Shown: positions 26,629 through 40,461 of the stretch, piece by piece
Layout: each line of letters starts with the position of its first letter
How positions within the stretch are numbered: position 1 is the first letter of the stretch
NCBI RefSeq assembly: GCF_026212465.1
Contig: NC_080058.1
Span: forward strand, 6,883,001-6,947,000
Source of the DNA: Amaranthus tricolor
Taxonomy: Eukaryota; Streptophyta; Magnoliopsida; Caryophyllales; Amaranthaceae
Length of the DNA stretch: 64,000 nucleotides
Direction: 5' to 3'
Position numbers and translations under genes: made by a program
Notes under the pieces: generated by a model
Told to the model about the DNA's origin: nothing
What the model saw: only the letters and a program-made list of their open reading frames with translations
The model's database searches: none

Positions 26629-27363
26629 AATTAGCTAAATTTGAGTGAATCGGATTGTCTAACTATATCCATCAAATAATTTGAAAAATTCTAATAATTT
26701 CAAATTTTGTATCAAATTGTTTCATTGTGTGATACTTTTATATAAGGAACTCAAAGAAATGTCTGTCACAATTAGTGTTTCTAATAACACAAAACCTCGC
26801 CAGCGACGGTCTCATATATTAAAAACGTTTATGTGGGTCGATTTAAAAGCCAAAAACTAAAAACTAAAAATGGCCAAAAATCCAAAGATTAAAGAATAAA
26901 AATTCAATTTTTACCTTAAGGGTATAAATTCTGACATTAAAGTGATTAATTTCAACTCGAAGTAACACTTAAATAGATCAATAAAAAATTTTTAAAAATT
27001 TTGTTTTGACCTAAAAGTGATCAATTTCTACTTACAAGTTTATATCTTAAATGGATCAATTATATTAAAGTCTTTAATTTTCGATGTTAAAGTTATCAAT
27101 TCTGACCTTAAAGTGATCACTGGCCAATTAAATGATTAGTTATAATTTATAAAAAAAAGTTAATTTTGACCTTAAAGATATTAATTATAATTTTAAATTA
27201 ATCAATTATACTGATCGCATATTATAAAAAATTATGATTGAATCGATTAGGTAGGTTGTACTAATAAATCACAACTTTTTAAGGGCCAACATGTCCATGA
27301 TCGAAAACCCAAAACCCAGGGGCCAGGACCCGAGACCCAAAACTCAAAGTAATGAAGGGGATA

Positions 27364-27373
27364 TTAGGGTTTT
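27364..27373 (+). promoter_or_regulatory. Telo-box upstream of RPL31
   Basis: The sequence ttagggtttt, the reverse of the plant telo-box aaaccctaa, lies about 220 bp before the RPL31 ATG. It precedes a pyrimidine-rich stretch (ctcgtcctttaccattcc) that is the probable transcription start. Telo-boxes are typical of plant ribosomal-protein promoters. The same motif is present in copy B at 39712. Confidence 0.55.
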
Positions 27374-27559
27374 TAAAACTCTCGTCCTTTACCATTCCAT
27401 CCTTTCTCAGCCTCTGCTCCACTCCATTTGCCGTAACGTCACCAGGTATCATTCACTCTCACCATCAATTCTCTTTTTTTCCTTTCATCTACAGATTTAA
27501 TTAATTCTTAAATTTGGATTCTGTCGAATGGATTTGTTCAATTTATGCAGGAAAGGTAA

Positions 27560-29455
<1,896 letters not shown>

Positions 29456-29663
29456 GCGAAACCTTTTTGGATGAGGGTAATGGATAGCTTAATTATTTTC
29501 TTTTTGATGTTTTGAACAGTAGTGGATTTTGATGATGTTTACTGTACTGAACTACTATCTTCAAATGAATTCGGATTCTGTTTTGTTCTTAACCATTGTC
29601 CTTCAAATTTGTACGTGTTTCGATATGCAAAAAATCTTGCTCTTTCCTTGTTCTATCTGGATT

Positions 29664-29838
29664 CAGGGGAGGTTCTGATCAATATATTCGACCGTTTAGG
29701 GCCCTAAAAATTTTGGGGCCTAAATATTAATTTTTGTGGTATATGTTATATATTCAAAGATACAAAGTTTGAAAATATCACAATTTTTGAAATTGCATCG
29801 GACCTTTAAAGAATATATTAAATTCTGCTCCGCCCCTG
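29664..29838. mobile_element. hAT-type MITE downstream of RPL31
   Basis: The element begins caggggaggttctg and ends ctgctccgcccctg, the classic hAT caggggcgg-type terminal repeat. Flanks tctggatt (29656-29663) and tctgtatt (29839-29846) match at 7 of 8 positions. Length 175 bp, non-coding. Confidence 0.75.
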
Positions 29839-29846
29839 TCTGTATT

Positions 29847-31342
29847 AGAATCGTTCTAGTAGTGGTGAATCCAAACGTTGGTATATATTCGAGTACGAAA
29901 GAGTCTTATACTTTGCTCGTCAATGGAATCCTTTTCAGAGTGCTGTATAATTTGGTCGCAGATGTTTTGATGCATAACGAGCTTTTAATCCAAGCAATGT
30001 ACGAGCTTTGTGTAGGTTAACGTCGAGATCACCATACACGAATAATCGACTACAAACTCATCAGCACTAAGATGAAAGACCCAAAGAGAACCACAAATAA
30101 GTCGTACACAACAAGTCACAACTGTCGGCTGATTTACAATGGTGACAGCCTGCTTGGTCATGCCTTTTTGTGCTAAATTGACATGAACAATTCTAACTGG
30201 TCATATTGTTACAATTATTTAACGGATATTTAAAGAATAATCCAACTATTTGCTTGAATATCGGCTATCTTATACTCTTTCCTTCCTCGAAAATTTTCAC
30301 AGTTGTACAGTGTACAAAGATTAAGTAAATAATGGGACTATTTGAATTTTGTGTATGATATTAAAAGATTGAAATGTATAAATGAAAAAAAAATAAAAAT
30401 TCATAAAGACGGATTAAAAAGTGTGGCAAGAGTATATATGCCCATGTAACATTCACATGTATAATTGGTACCAATTTTAAGTGCATGATACTTTGATCAA
30501 CCAAAAATCCATTTTGTCAAACAAATTATTTGATACTTAAGATCAACGAAAACTGCATGTATTATTGACATCATTTAATTTTAACAGAAAGTCTTTAACT
30601 CTTAAGTCGTAGTTCACCTTATTTGTTTTGATGAAACTAATGAAAAAATTTTCAACACGTTTAAATTTGGTGGTGAACTTTCACATTATCTCTCTTCCTT
30701 TCATACACAATTTTATTCTCTTTTTGTCTTCCACATATAACTTTTCCGTCAACTTATTTTTATCTTATTCTTCAACAAGTCTGCCAAAAAAAATAACAGA
30801 GGGAGCAACATTCTAAACATCATAACTATAAAGACTGGAGTAAAAATATGTAGAAAATACATTGCATATGAAACTTCTAACTTACACCAGTCTCATTTGA
30901 TTTCATTATCTGCTCCCTTCTCCAACAGTCAAAAACAGTCTGTTTCCGTTTTTTTAACTATCCATATCCAATCTCTGTGTACAGTTTGTTATGCAAACCT
31001 GCAGATTATACTTAAAATGGGGAAGGCTTAAATTAAGCCTTCTAATGCAGCACAGTTTCCTAATTTTGGATGATAACAAACTAGCAAATTTTCTTGTTGG
31101 ATAGTCGTGAGACTGGCGGTGACTTTGGAAGAAAATCTTTAAAAAGTTCTACTTCATACTCTTCGTTTGTGTGTAGTGTACAAGAACAAAAGTTTGTGCA
31201 AATGATGTAATATAAGAACAAATCTACAAGCATATTGTAACCTTGCAGAATGGTTCACCTCCTTTCAAGAAACAACTGGTTGGTTCAAAGCCACTCAGTC
31301 CTCAGGCACACAAGAGATTGACATTGGACGCCGAAAATGAAG
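29847..31342. other. Intergenic DNA between convergent genes, no gene seen
   Basis: This holds the convergent 3' flanks of RPL31 (plus) and the membrane-protein gene (minus). The frames at 29736-30020 and 30628-30816 have no recognisable domain. The part next to 31343 is probably 3' UTR of the minus-strand gene. Confidence 0.5.
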
Positions 31343-33851
31343 TTAGCTTGCTTTGTAAGCATACATGTAACTTCTGAGCTTTCGAACTTCCTCCGAGGAT
31401 TCATGAAGCAGATGATCCACATATAGGCATATTGCAGTTCCACTGTAGGGGCAAGAATTGTGACAGTGTTTAGCATGAAAGGTATTAATCTGAAAAGCAT
31501 GCAAATAAAAGTCTCTATTATGTACCTTAGGGGACCAAACGGAAGCCAAATGACATCCCATCTGAACTTTGGCAATCTACAATACATAGTCGAACATTTA
31601 AAAGGTAAACACATGTAGTAATTTATTGGTTTAAGAGTAGTCTGTATATGTTGTGCGATAGAACAAGGCGGTTGAGATACAATAGTTAGTATCCAAAATT
31701 TTTGGGTAACATTTAATGGACTATCACATTGATGAGGAGAATGTTGCTTACTTAAGCATGTAATACAGCCAAAAGACGGCAAGTAATATCCCACCAAGGA
31801 CAGAATACCAAATCCACTGTCTATGGTGCTCTGAACTCTTCATGAGCCCTATAATGGCTGTTGAACACGCCATAACAGCTAACCAATCTGTTAACCATTA
31901 CATTAGTGATGACGAAATTAAGACTTATTGCACCAGCAACCAGCTCTGACATTATTGAAGTTGATAGATGTAAAACTACTAAGAAAAACATCCATTATTT
32001 ACACAAGTTCAGCTATGATTATTGATTCAGATCTGATTAGAAGGATTGTGGAATACTCTTAAAGCATAATATCAAAAAATGTCATAAATACTACCACAAA
32101 TTTTTCCTTCTTTAATAATTGAAGAGCCAAGCTTAATTCATGGCACTTCTTGTTGACACTGAACATTAAAACATAAAAATGAGTAGAGATTGAAGAAGGG
32201 ATAAAAAGTGACACACAAAAACAATGCCTTCTCACATCTCTGTTAATGGACAAAGAAAGATATAGGTGAAAACAATAAAAAAAACCTATATTCTTTTATA
32301 AGCTTTAGCTATGTTGGAGTGATTGAACGAAAACATGCTTATGGACTATAGTGTTATTGCAACTATGGTTATGCCATCAACACAATATGTTCTACTAGCG
32401 CTCCTACATCTGAAGAATGAAAAGATGTAACTATAGAGAACACAGTCTTCATTCTCCCTGCCCCTCCACAAAAAATTTCTCTCTCTCTAGAAGGCCTTGT
32501 CCATCAGCAAGTAGTACGTCAAAAGTTGAAACTACAGTCTACAGTTATGAATTCAGACACTGCAACGTATATAGATGCACTGTCGTATTGTAAAATATTT
32601 CCACCTCCAAAGACTACCTTGGTTATGCTATTTGAACTACTAAACAAAATTTTCGGGAAAATAGGCAGGATCGACAAAGATACCTGCAAGTATAATAAGC
32701 CGTGAGCCAATGTCTTCCATGAAGTAAGCATGATAACGCTGTTCAAGACAACGTAGGATACAGCGTGCAAAAAACAATTAAATCCATCAGGCATCAGCAG
32801 AGTCAAAACCATAAAGCAAGAAAATTCCAATGTTGCCAAAAATCATTCCCACACTATATCAAGGATCAGCAATAACTGATACCATACCCCCACAAGGCCA
32901 CAACGGCCACAAGCGGCAAGACAATAACATGAAATGCCCCCATCCATTCACAAGCATAATTGATAATACCACAAGTTTCCATAATCATCAATCCAAAATT
33001 ACAACTACAGAGTTTATTGCCTGAGCAAGACTTAACACAAAATGTCATACCCTAGAAGCAGAACCAAAATTAATTTTCAGGTTAGTATACTACATTCCCA
33101 CTACTCACTGCTCACTGCTCACTGCTCACTGCTCACTGCTCACTTAGGTTCACACACCCACATATAAACATGACTAAAGTGAAAAATGACGATCATAAGA
33201 TCATGTTATTAAGTATGTTCAACTTTACAATTGCATCTTGTCTATAAGGAGTTAATCAACATCATCATGCCAGAAAATTTTCAATCAATCAAAATTTTGG
33301 AATACATCTACCAAATAAAAAATGTAATCAATAATGACACGACGAATAAACAAAATCAAAGTTAATTAAAAATCTAAAAGGGAAATAAGAATATACCAAG
33401 TCCCAAGGATGAGCAATTTGATGATAAATCGAGAAGAGCAGAAATGCTATGTAACATGACAGCAACCCAGCAAATACACTCTTTACCATTTCACATATTA
33501 AAAAAAAATAATTAAAAAAAAAATCAACATTCAAATAATGTAAATGAAAATAGCCCTAGAAATATAATTCGAAGAAAATAAAGATTGAAAAATATACCCT
33601 CCATAATCGACTTTGCTGGGAATGTAACTTTTCAAGGGATCGGACCAATTCTTCCTGCTCTGAAACAAAATACAAATACTTTTTTAAAAAAAATGAATTC
33701 CCACGATGAGCGTAAAGCCCTAGATAAAGAGCGTACCTTGAGTATCGATAGGGCGCGCATCATCGACGGTGGGAAGAGAGAAGTTTTCGTCGTGGGAATG
33801 GCGGGGGGAAGAGTTGAATTTTCGAGTGAGCCTCTTCATCGTCGTCGTCAT
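31343..33851 (-). CDS. Plant multi-pass membrane protein of unknown function
   Basis: Seven exons on the minus strand: 33737-33851, 33598-33659, 33397-33480, 32684-32738, 31752-31887, 31526-31576 and 31343-31442. They join in frame at GT-AG sites to 603 bases (200 residues). The N-terminus MTTTMKRLTRKF is basic. It is followed by a probable coiled or amphipathic stretch EQEELVRSLEKLHSQQSR and helix 1 (SVFAGLLSCYIAFLLFSIY). Then come RYHAYFMEDIGS, helix 2 around DWLAVMACSTAIIGLM, helix 3 WIWYSVLGGILLAVFWLYYM, and a conserved segment FRWDVIWLPFGPLSG that leads into a fourth hydrophobic stretch. The soluble end reads SSEEVRKLRSYMYAYKAS. I know similar uncharacterised plant transmembrane proteins with the RYHAYFMED and PKFRWDVIWLPFGP signatures, but no function. 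The inner ATG five codons downstream is an alternative start. Confidence 0.85.
33103..33144. repeat. 7-bp tandem repeat (ctcactg)n
   Basis: About six copies of ctcactg lie in the intron between exons 3 and 4 of the minus-strand membrane-protein gene. Confidence 0.9.
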
Positions 33852-34436
33852 TCTATTATTGTACAAGTATGTTCAGTCATCATTCTTCCTCCTCCTAAGA
33901 AAAGTATAGCTTGATGTTAGAATAGTCAACCTTTTATCTGAATTACTATAGTCTCACCTCTTCATTGGGATTAAATGAGTCTATTCCCAGATTATGGCTA
34001 AAAAAAAGACTAATTCCCACTTTGTATTTTTTGGGAGAGTATTTTCCACAATACCGTCCACGTGGAAAATTATTTTTTTTTTATTTTTTCAGACAAAACC
34101 GCCACTTGAGATGGCGGTTTGCCTTAAGCACAAAAACGCCACATGAAGTGGCGGTTTGGTCAAGGCAAACCGCCATCTCAAGTGGCTGTTTGGTCCAGGT
34201 AAACCGCCACTTCATGTGGCGGTTTGCTTGTGGCCTGATTTTTTTTTTTCTTTCATTTTAAAATAGTGAACGCAACATGCATTAAAGTAGTTCAATACCA
34301 TCTATTCCATAATAATCAATTATGAACCGGCTTGTTTTGAAAAAAATAATTATGAAAATAATACAAAGATATATTACAATTATGAAAACTCATACAAGAA
34401 GTTCAAGTCATATAAGAATATACAAAGTTTGTTAAA

Positions 34437-35070
34437 CTACAACCCCCGGCCCCTTTTGTTTTGCGCACCGGTGGATGATGATGGTGTGAACTCGTCAACA
34501 TCCGCAATGACATTAAGAGCAGGAGCTCGTCGTTGACTAGCACGCTGATATGTGATAATCCTTTGCGGAGGCGATGGATGTGGAGGAGGAGTGTTGATGG
34601 AAGCCGGGGGAACGAACGGCGATGGATCAACTGGGCTCGGCATCGCCATGATCGCTGTTACATACATAAGTGTTATAAAAATCATTTAAATATTATCAGA
34701 TTCAACATGTTATTACAAAATTTAAAAAAAAACATACTTTCTTGACCTTCGAGGGCATGTTTTCTTATTATGATCACTAAATCCACAAAAGCTACACATG
34801 TTTCGAGGACGCGTCAACGGTGCATCCATTTCGTTCCGTAAACGAGTTGACCGCGGACGACCCTTTCCACGCTTCATTGAGGGATCTGGAACAACTGTAG
34901 GACCATTCCAAGGATCGCAAGTGAACATGTCTGGACGGGCATGAAAGACTTCTTATATATCGATACGTATTTTGTAGTGCGAAATGAAGGGTCCACAAAA
35001 GCATCGTACGATATGTTACGAGCTCGACAGACTGCAAGAACATGTGAGCACGGTAACTTGAAGATGGTTG
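34437..35070 (-). pseudogene. MULE transposase C-terminus: SWIM and CCHC zinc fingers
   Basis: On the minus strand the segment 35050-34925 reads CSHVLAVCRARNISYDAFVD and SFRTTKYVSIYKKSFMPVQ, a SWIM-type zinc finger region typical of MULE/FAR1-type transposases. After a frame change it continues VVPDPSMKRGKGRPRSTRLR, NEMD and a CX2CX4HX4C knuckle (CSFCGFSDHNKKTC, about 34760-34800). A Pro/Ser-rich tail ending at 34437 lies behind a possible intron. The N-terminal DDE catalytic region is missing. Confidence 0.75.
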
Positions 35071-35442
35071 GTTTCTAACATGTGCATGATGTTGCTGTGA
35101 GGTCAACCATGTAGGATTTTCCACCTTTTCCTGCTATCCTATTGCCACAACAATAATAAAAAAAAAACTTTGCATATTAAAAACAAATTAGGGTTTTATT
35201 CATACCTTAGATGAGGATGAAAATGATCTACTTTACAAGGAAAGGATGGAAATGTAGTTGATTAGTTTACTTGAATGAGAGGAATTGTATATTTGAAGTA
35301 AATGAGAGTGAAGAATTTTTTTTTTTTAAAAAGATACCGGCACCAAGAAGCAAGAAGCAAAGAAGATAATGGAATGAAGAACCAAGCTCGACATTCTGTT
35401 TTGTACTGCTACTAAACCGCCACTTCAAGTGGCGGTTTACTT

Positions 35443-35445
<3 letters not shown>

Positions 35446-35517
<72 letters not shown>
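35446..35517. repeat. TA dinucleotide microsatellite, about 72 bp
   Basis: An uninterrupted (TA)n run directly beside a aaccgccacttcaagtggcg palindrome near the right end of the MULE. Confidence 0.97.
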
Positions 35518-35520
<3 letters not shown>

Positions 35521-36257
35521 AAAAAAAATTCCCATCACCAATCCGCCATTTCATATGGCGTTTTACTCCAGATCCCTGAATAAAACCGCTACCTCATGTA
35601 GCGGTTATATTAAAAAAAAAAAATCTCAAAGCTATCCTACGTGGACGGTAATGTGGGAATTAGTTTTCCATTTCAAGCAAAATGGGAAATACTTTATAAA
35701 TTTGCATTATTTAGGGAAATGACTCGGATTAAATAGATGAGATTATTAAAAAAATAGGAGTATTTTGTTTGATAGATTTATATGATTAGTTTGTTTTTAT
35801 AAGAATTATTTGTGAATTACAATTTTAATGTTTTGTGATTTTGCGAATTATAGTCTTAATATTTTTTTTTTTGCAAATTACAACCTCCATATTTCAATTT
35901 TGACTATTATTCAAGCCAAGTGACCGGTTCCGTACAGAATGATCGGTTGATCAGCCTTTTTACCTTTGACTTTTTCTATTTCATTTGTATTAACTGATGT
36001 GGGTTAATATTTAATCCAAGCAACCACCAACCAACCCATCTTCCTTTAAAAACCCCTTCTCCCTTTCGTCACTGTGCTGACATCAAAGACCACCATTTCT
36101 ACATGCTCCATTGTTGAGGAAGGTAAAGTTATCTTTTTTCTTCTATTTTATACATTAATTAACTGCAATTTAGGTCAGTAAATTCATAGATTTTGTTCTT
36201 CCTTAAAAACCCTAAATTTCAATTTGAAACTTCGAACCCTAATTTCAATTTTTGCAG

Positions 36258-36659
36258 ATGTCATTGAGAAGTGAAAGGAATGCTACTGTGGGTATGACGT
36301 CACTGTTCAACGTGGTTGGATTACTAAAAATACTGGTCGAAGGTTTGTTGCTTGCCCCGACTACGATGTGCACAACAATACCAGGGGTTGTAGCTGTTTT
36401 TCGGTGGATGGACAACGACATGACTGATTAGCAGAAAGGTGTGTTCTTAAACCTAATGGAAGAGAGGAGCAAGCTTCAAAGGGATGTTGAAATTTTTCAA
36501 AGAAAGTTAGAATTGGCGAACAAGAAGATTCGAAAGACAACATCTGATAGATTAATGATGAAGATGCTTTACCCACAGAGGGTTTGGAGATGTGGATTGA
36601 TTATGAACTATATTGTTATAGTTCTTGTTCTTAGTTGGCTAATTAGTTACTTTATTTAG
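36258..36659 (+). pseudogene. GRF-type zinc finger protein pseudogene
   Basis: After the ATG at 36258 a frame change is needed to read CYCGYDVTVQRGWITKNTGR, RFVACPDY and TRGCSCF, a GRF zinc finger (C-C-G..NTGRRF..CP..GC). A further one-base shift gives FRWMDNDMTD and a stop, then a coiled-coil segment (LMEERSKLQRDVEIFQRKLE). The end is a hydrophobic tail IVIVLVLSWLISYFI. This order, GRF finger then coiled coil then C-terminal membrane anchor, is that of the small plant GRF-type proteins. Two frameshifts and an in-frame stop make it a pseudogene unless the sequence is in error. Confidence 0.7.
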
Positions 36660-37077
36660 GAATGGTGATTGAATAGCACTATAATGTATGCAATGTTTTG
36701 TGTAATCGAAAATGTTTTATGTATGCGTTTTTTGTGTAATCAAAAGTTTGAATTTGGGTTGCAATTATCAAATATACTTCCAAATTGTTACATACAAAAA
36801 CAGTTAATCCATCCTCACTGTTTTACATACAAATTAGCAAATTTAACATTAACAACACAACACATGAATCATTCAGGATTCATGAACTGTTGCAAAATAC
36901 ATAAAGCCTTACTGTTAGAAATTACAAAAAAAAAAAACATCCATCCCAATTTTTCATCCAAAAAACCATACATAATTCATACTTAGATACATACATATAC
37001 TAAGAAACTACTTAACATCTACATCCATCTCTACACACAAACAGGTGCAGGGCTATTTGGATAGTCTTGGTCATTTA

Positions 37078-37600
37078 TAACCGTTGATGCTTGAGAGAAA
37101 TTTGATGCTGAAGGGTGTTGCTTGCAACCCTTACAACACACCTTTTATATGCTTCAGTGGCCCAATCAAATTGCTTCTTTACATAAGGCAAAAGCCCACC
37201 TTCCAAAGCCATCACACCCTCTCTGTTGTTGTGATGCCTCTGCATTATATACCTACGCATCCATTCTATGTATGTTAAGATTGGCTTATCCCTTGCAGGT
37301 TTTAAAACGTGGTTGAAAGACTCGTAAATGTTATTTAGTAACATGTGTTGATTTGCAGTGGGTGTCAAAAGCATGTCTACTCCAAGCACTTAGAGGTATG
37401 GAGGCCATGTAATCACGAGCTTCATTGCTTAGCTTTTTAAGCTCATTCATCTTTTCCTTGAATTTATTCTATCACCACAGAAAACATGTATGTAAGCTCA
37501 TTAAAGTGAATTTAAGAACATAAAATCAACTTGAAATCAAATTTTACCTGTGTTGTAGCCTTTGCTGCAGCCCATAAAACAAATTTGAAAGCTTATCTTT
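37078..37600 (-). pseudogene. MULE transposase fragment
   Basis: Minus-strand reading gives FVLWAAAKATTQ near 37540-37580, then KMNELKKLSNEARDYMASIP and LSAWSRH near 37390-37460. After a frame change it gives NNIYESFNHVLKPARDKPIL and WMRRYIMQRHHNN near 37230-37330. These are the conserved blocks following the catalytic core of MuDR-type transposases (NN..ESFN..I..AR.KPI). Stops and frame changes show it is dead. Its direction is opposite to the adjacent GRF pseudogene. Both may derive from one degraded MULE. Confidence 0.75.
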
Positions 37601-37711
37601 GATGGTCCTCTTTTGTAGGCTCCCTTCCTCCATCACCATATTTAAAGTAAAAAAACTAGTGTCAAAATCCAAAGTGTTGACTCTCTTAGGTTTTGATGAT
37701 GACTACACCCA

Positions 37712-37950
37712 ATGATATGTTATATACTCTAACACGCCCCCTCACACGAGAGCCCTTTGGGCTTGAACTGTGGATGCGACATAGGCCCTCCTCATACCTG
37801 ACTCTGACTATTCCACTTTAAATGAGGGGTGGTTAAGATTTGAACCCGTGATCTATTGTTTCACTGGCTCTGATACCATGTCAAGAAACCAATTCAAACA
37901 AAAGTTTAAGCTAATGATTGAGGCCCCAGAATATATTATGTACTCTAAGA
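37712..37950 (-). mobile_element. TRIM truncated at the duplication boundary
   Basis: Only the last part of the left LTR (ending TCTAACA) remains. The interior, the primer-binding sequence TGGTATCAGAGCC (minus strand, 37865-37878) and the right LTR (37879-37950) follow. This copy keeps the canonical primer-binding site that is mutated by one base in copy A. Confidence 0.75.
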
Positions 37951-37976
37951 GCCCCTTTAACAATGAATGAATGCAG

Positions 37977-38255
37977 GTGTTGACATACATAATCATAGGG
38001 GCAAGAGCAGTATCAACAGAAGTAATGTACTTGGCATACAAGGGAGACCAAGCCATCACATGGAGTGCAGCATGTGATAGCTTTGGAGGGTTTTGCCACA
38101 AAGCCACAGCATCAGTTGCGTTAACATTTGCTGTCATTTTATGTTATGCTTCCCTTTCTCTCGTCTCCTCCTACCGGTTGTTCAGCCGATTCGATCCGCC
38201 CGCCTCTCCCCCCAACACCGTCAACACCTCACAGATGGCTGCCTTCCATGCTTGA
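37977..38255 (+). pseudogene. CASPL2A exon 3 duplicate
   Basis: The frame is intact from the acceptor atgcag|gtg to the stop and differs from the functional exon by a few residues (IIIGARAV for [13 protein letters not shown] for SPAST). No exons 1 or 2 lie upstream, so it cannot encode the four-helix protein. It is a gene fragment left by the duplication. Confidence 0.9.
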
Positions 38256-39711
38256 CCCACAGGCGACACTGATGAATTAACTATGTCTTTGTGTACGTTT
38301 TGCCCTCGTCTAGGAATAAGATATGAAATATATGGTTTACTTATGTGTATGACTTTGATATTATATGTTACGTTATGTCACTATGTGTACTCTCTTGATA
38401 ATATGTAGTATTAAGTATGTACTACTCTATTTTTTTTGTCCACTTTACTTTTTCATGTATTTTTAAGAAAACTTTGAGCTTCGATATCTCATAGTAGGCA
38501 AAATAAAAAATTGTAAAAATTTTTTATTAAAATTATTTGTATCAAGACGAATCTAATAAGATCTCACATGAATATATTTTTTATTGAATATATACTTTAA
38601 AATTAAATTTAGATTTTTCTCTTATAAAGTGAAAAAATTTTAAGTGGACATACAAAAAGGAACGGATGGAGTACTATATTTAGAGTTTGGCTATTGTAAA
38701 TATCTTATTTATTTCAATTTAGTTTTAACAATTGTTTTGAGTCACATATTTAAGAAGCTTGTTTTCTTGTACGGGAAATTCTATAAAACTAATTTAGCCG
38801 AGTAGAATTGAATTGAATTTATAAACTATAATTAGCTAAATTTGCCGAGGGACTCTTTTGGCCGCACTTTACTTTATGAGTATGAGTTTTTGTCGCCCTT
38901 TTCTCCCTAAACCCTGTTTATAGTTTTTTTCTATAAGCGAGAAGTATTGGATTGGATGATGACGATGAATTAGCTAAATTTGAATGAATCGGATTGTCTA
39001 ACTATATACATCAAATAATTTGAAAAATTCTAATAATTTCAAATTTTGTATCAAATTCTTTCATTGTGTGATACTTTTATATAAGGAACTCAAAGAGATG
39101 TCTGTCACAATTATTGTTTCAAATAACACAAAAGCTCGACAGCGATGGTCTCATATATTAAAAACGTTTATGTGGGCCGATTTAAAAGCCAAAAACTAAA
39201 AACTAAAAGTGGCCAAAAATCCAAAGATTAAAGAATAAAAATTTAATTTTTACCTTAAAGGTATAAATTCTGACATTAAAGTGATTAATTTCAACTTGAA
39301 GTAATTTCTAAATAGATCAATAAAAAATTTTTAAAAATTTTGTTTTGACCTAAAAGTGATCAATTTCTACTTACCAGTTTATATCTTAAATGGATCAATT
39401 ATATTAAAGTCTTTAATTTTCGATGTTAAAGTTATCAATTCAGACCTTGAAGTGATCACTGACCAATTAAATGATTAGCTATAATTTATAAAAAAAATTA
39501 ATTTTAACCTTAAAAATATTAACTATAATCTTAAATTAATCAATTATATTGATCACATATTAAAAAAAATTATAATTGAATCGATTAGCTAGATTGTACT
39601 AATAAATCACAACTTTTTAAGGGCCAACATGTCCATGATCGAAAACCCAAAACCCAGGGGCCAGGACCCGAGACCCAAAACTCAAAGTAATGAAGGGGAT
39701 ATTAGGGTTTT

Positions 39712-39721
39712 TAAAACTCTC
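39712..39721 (+). promoter_or_regulatory. Telo-box in the duplicated RPL31 promoter
   Basis: ttagggtttt followed by ctctcgtcctttaccattcc, identical to the copy A promoter. The core promoter of RPL31 is thus duplicated here upstream of the RPL31 exon fragment. Confidence 0.5.
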
Positions 39722-39781
39722 GTCCTTTACCATTCCATCCTTTCTCAGCCTTTGTTCCACTCTATTTGCCGAAATGTTACC

Positions 39782-40221
39782 GAAAATTTGAAAAAAAAAG
39801 ATGTTTTAACGACTTAATTTTAAAAATAAGCTTTGTGAAAACTTTATTCTTAAAATAAGCGTCTTTACATCTCAACCTAGACTTGGTGAAAATCGCTGTT
39901 ACTAACAGCGACTTAAAAAAAAAAAGTAAAGCCTCAAGTCGCTATTACTAACATTGAGGTTAACTGGTCAACTTCTTAATCTCGTAGGTTGGAATGAGGA
40001 AGTAACCGAGAACTGTAAACTTAAAACGCATTAAGTCGCTGTTAGTAACTGTGACTTCAAAAAAAAATTTTATTTTTTATTTAATTTTTTTAGTTCGCTG
40101 TTAGTAACAAACGACATTCACCTAAGTTGGGATATACGGACGTTTATTTTGAGAATAAAATTTTCACCAAGCTTATTTTTTAAATTAAATTGTTAAAACA
40201 TCTTATTTTATTCGGATTTTC
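39782..40221. mobile_element. MULE-type MITE inserted into duplicated RPL31 5' UTR
   Basis: The long terminal inverted repeats exceed 80 bp, beginning gaaaatttgaa and, on the other strand, gaaaatccgaa; both arms contain gatgttttaac. The 10-bp flanks aaatgttacc and taacgtcacc agree at 7 of 10 positions, and copy A shows the empty site gtaacgtcaccag. The interior has cgctgttactaacagcg, a palindrome also found in the MITE at 58046. It interrupts the UTR exon of the RPL31 duplicate. Confidence 0.85.
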
Positions 40222-40378
40222 TAACGTCACCAAGGTATCATTTACTTTCACCATCAATTCTCTTTTTTTTTCCTTTCATCTACAGTTTTAATTAATTCTT
40301 AAATTTGGATTCTGTCGAATGGATTTGTTCAATTTATGCAGGAAAGGGTAAGTTTTTTGGAAAAAGGAGGCAGCAAAA

Positions 40379-40461
40379 ATGGTTGACAAAACAAAGAGAA
40401 GAAAGGAAGAAGTTGTTACTAGGGAGTACAACATTAATCTCCACAAACGTCTTCATGGATG
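40379..40461 (+). pseudogene. RPL31 first coding exon duplicate
   Basis: Encodes [20 protein letters not shown] plus LHKRLHG with two substitutions relative to the functional exon (G to R, T to N). The donor gatg|gtgcgt is intact, and the exon ends with two bases of a codon. The second RPL31 coding exon is absent downstream. It is a fragment as a ribosomal-protein gene, but splice-competent by sequence. Confidence 0.88.

Larger units (their letters stand above)
33977..35725. mobile_element. Mutator-like element (MULE) with palindromic repeats
   Basis: The ends gagtctattccc and, inverted, gagtcatttccct form the terminal repeats. Further in, both arms share actaattccca and ccgtccacgt. A perfect 9-bp duplication ggattaaat flanks the element (33968-33976 and 35726-35734), the hallmark of Mutator insertion. 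Several palindromes of the form aaccgccact..agtggcggtt lie inside both ends (34098-34226, 35414-35440, 35540-35605). The interior encodes a decayed transposase C-terminus on the minus strand. It starts only 125 bp upstream of the ATG of the membrane-protein gene and so may affect its promoter. Confidence 0.88.

Noticed and set aside
32866..33048. Sixty-codon hydrophobic minus-strand frame as an exon of the membrane protein
   Set aside because: It lies in the intron between exons 33397-33480 and 32684-32738, which join in frame without it, and it ends in a stop.
33585..33914. Plus-strand 109-codon frame
   Set aside because: It is antisense to exons 1 and 2 of the minus-strand membrane-protein gene and has no recognisable domain.
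37844..37880. tRNA-like sequence (ggctctgatacca) suggesting a tRNA gene or SINE
   Set aside because: It is the initiator-tRNA-complementary primer-binding site of a TRIM, placed directly next to an LTR. There is no cloverleaf around it.
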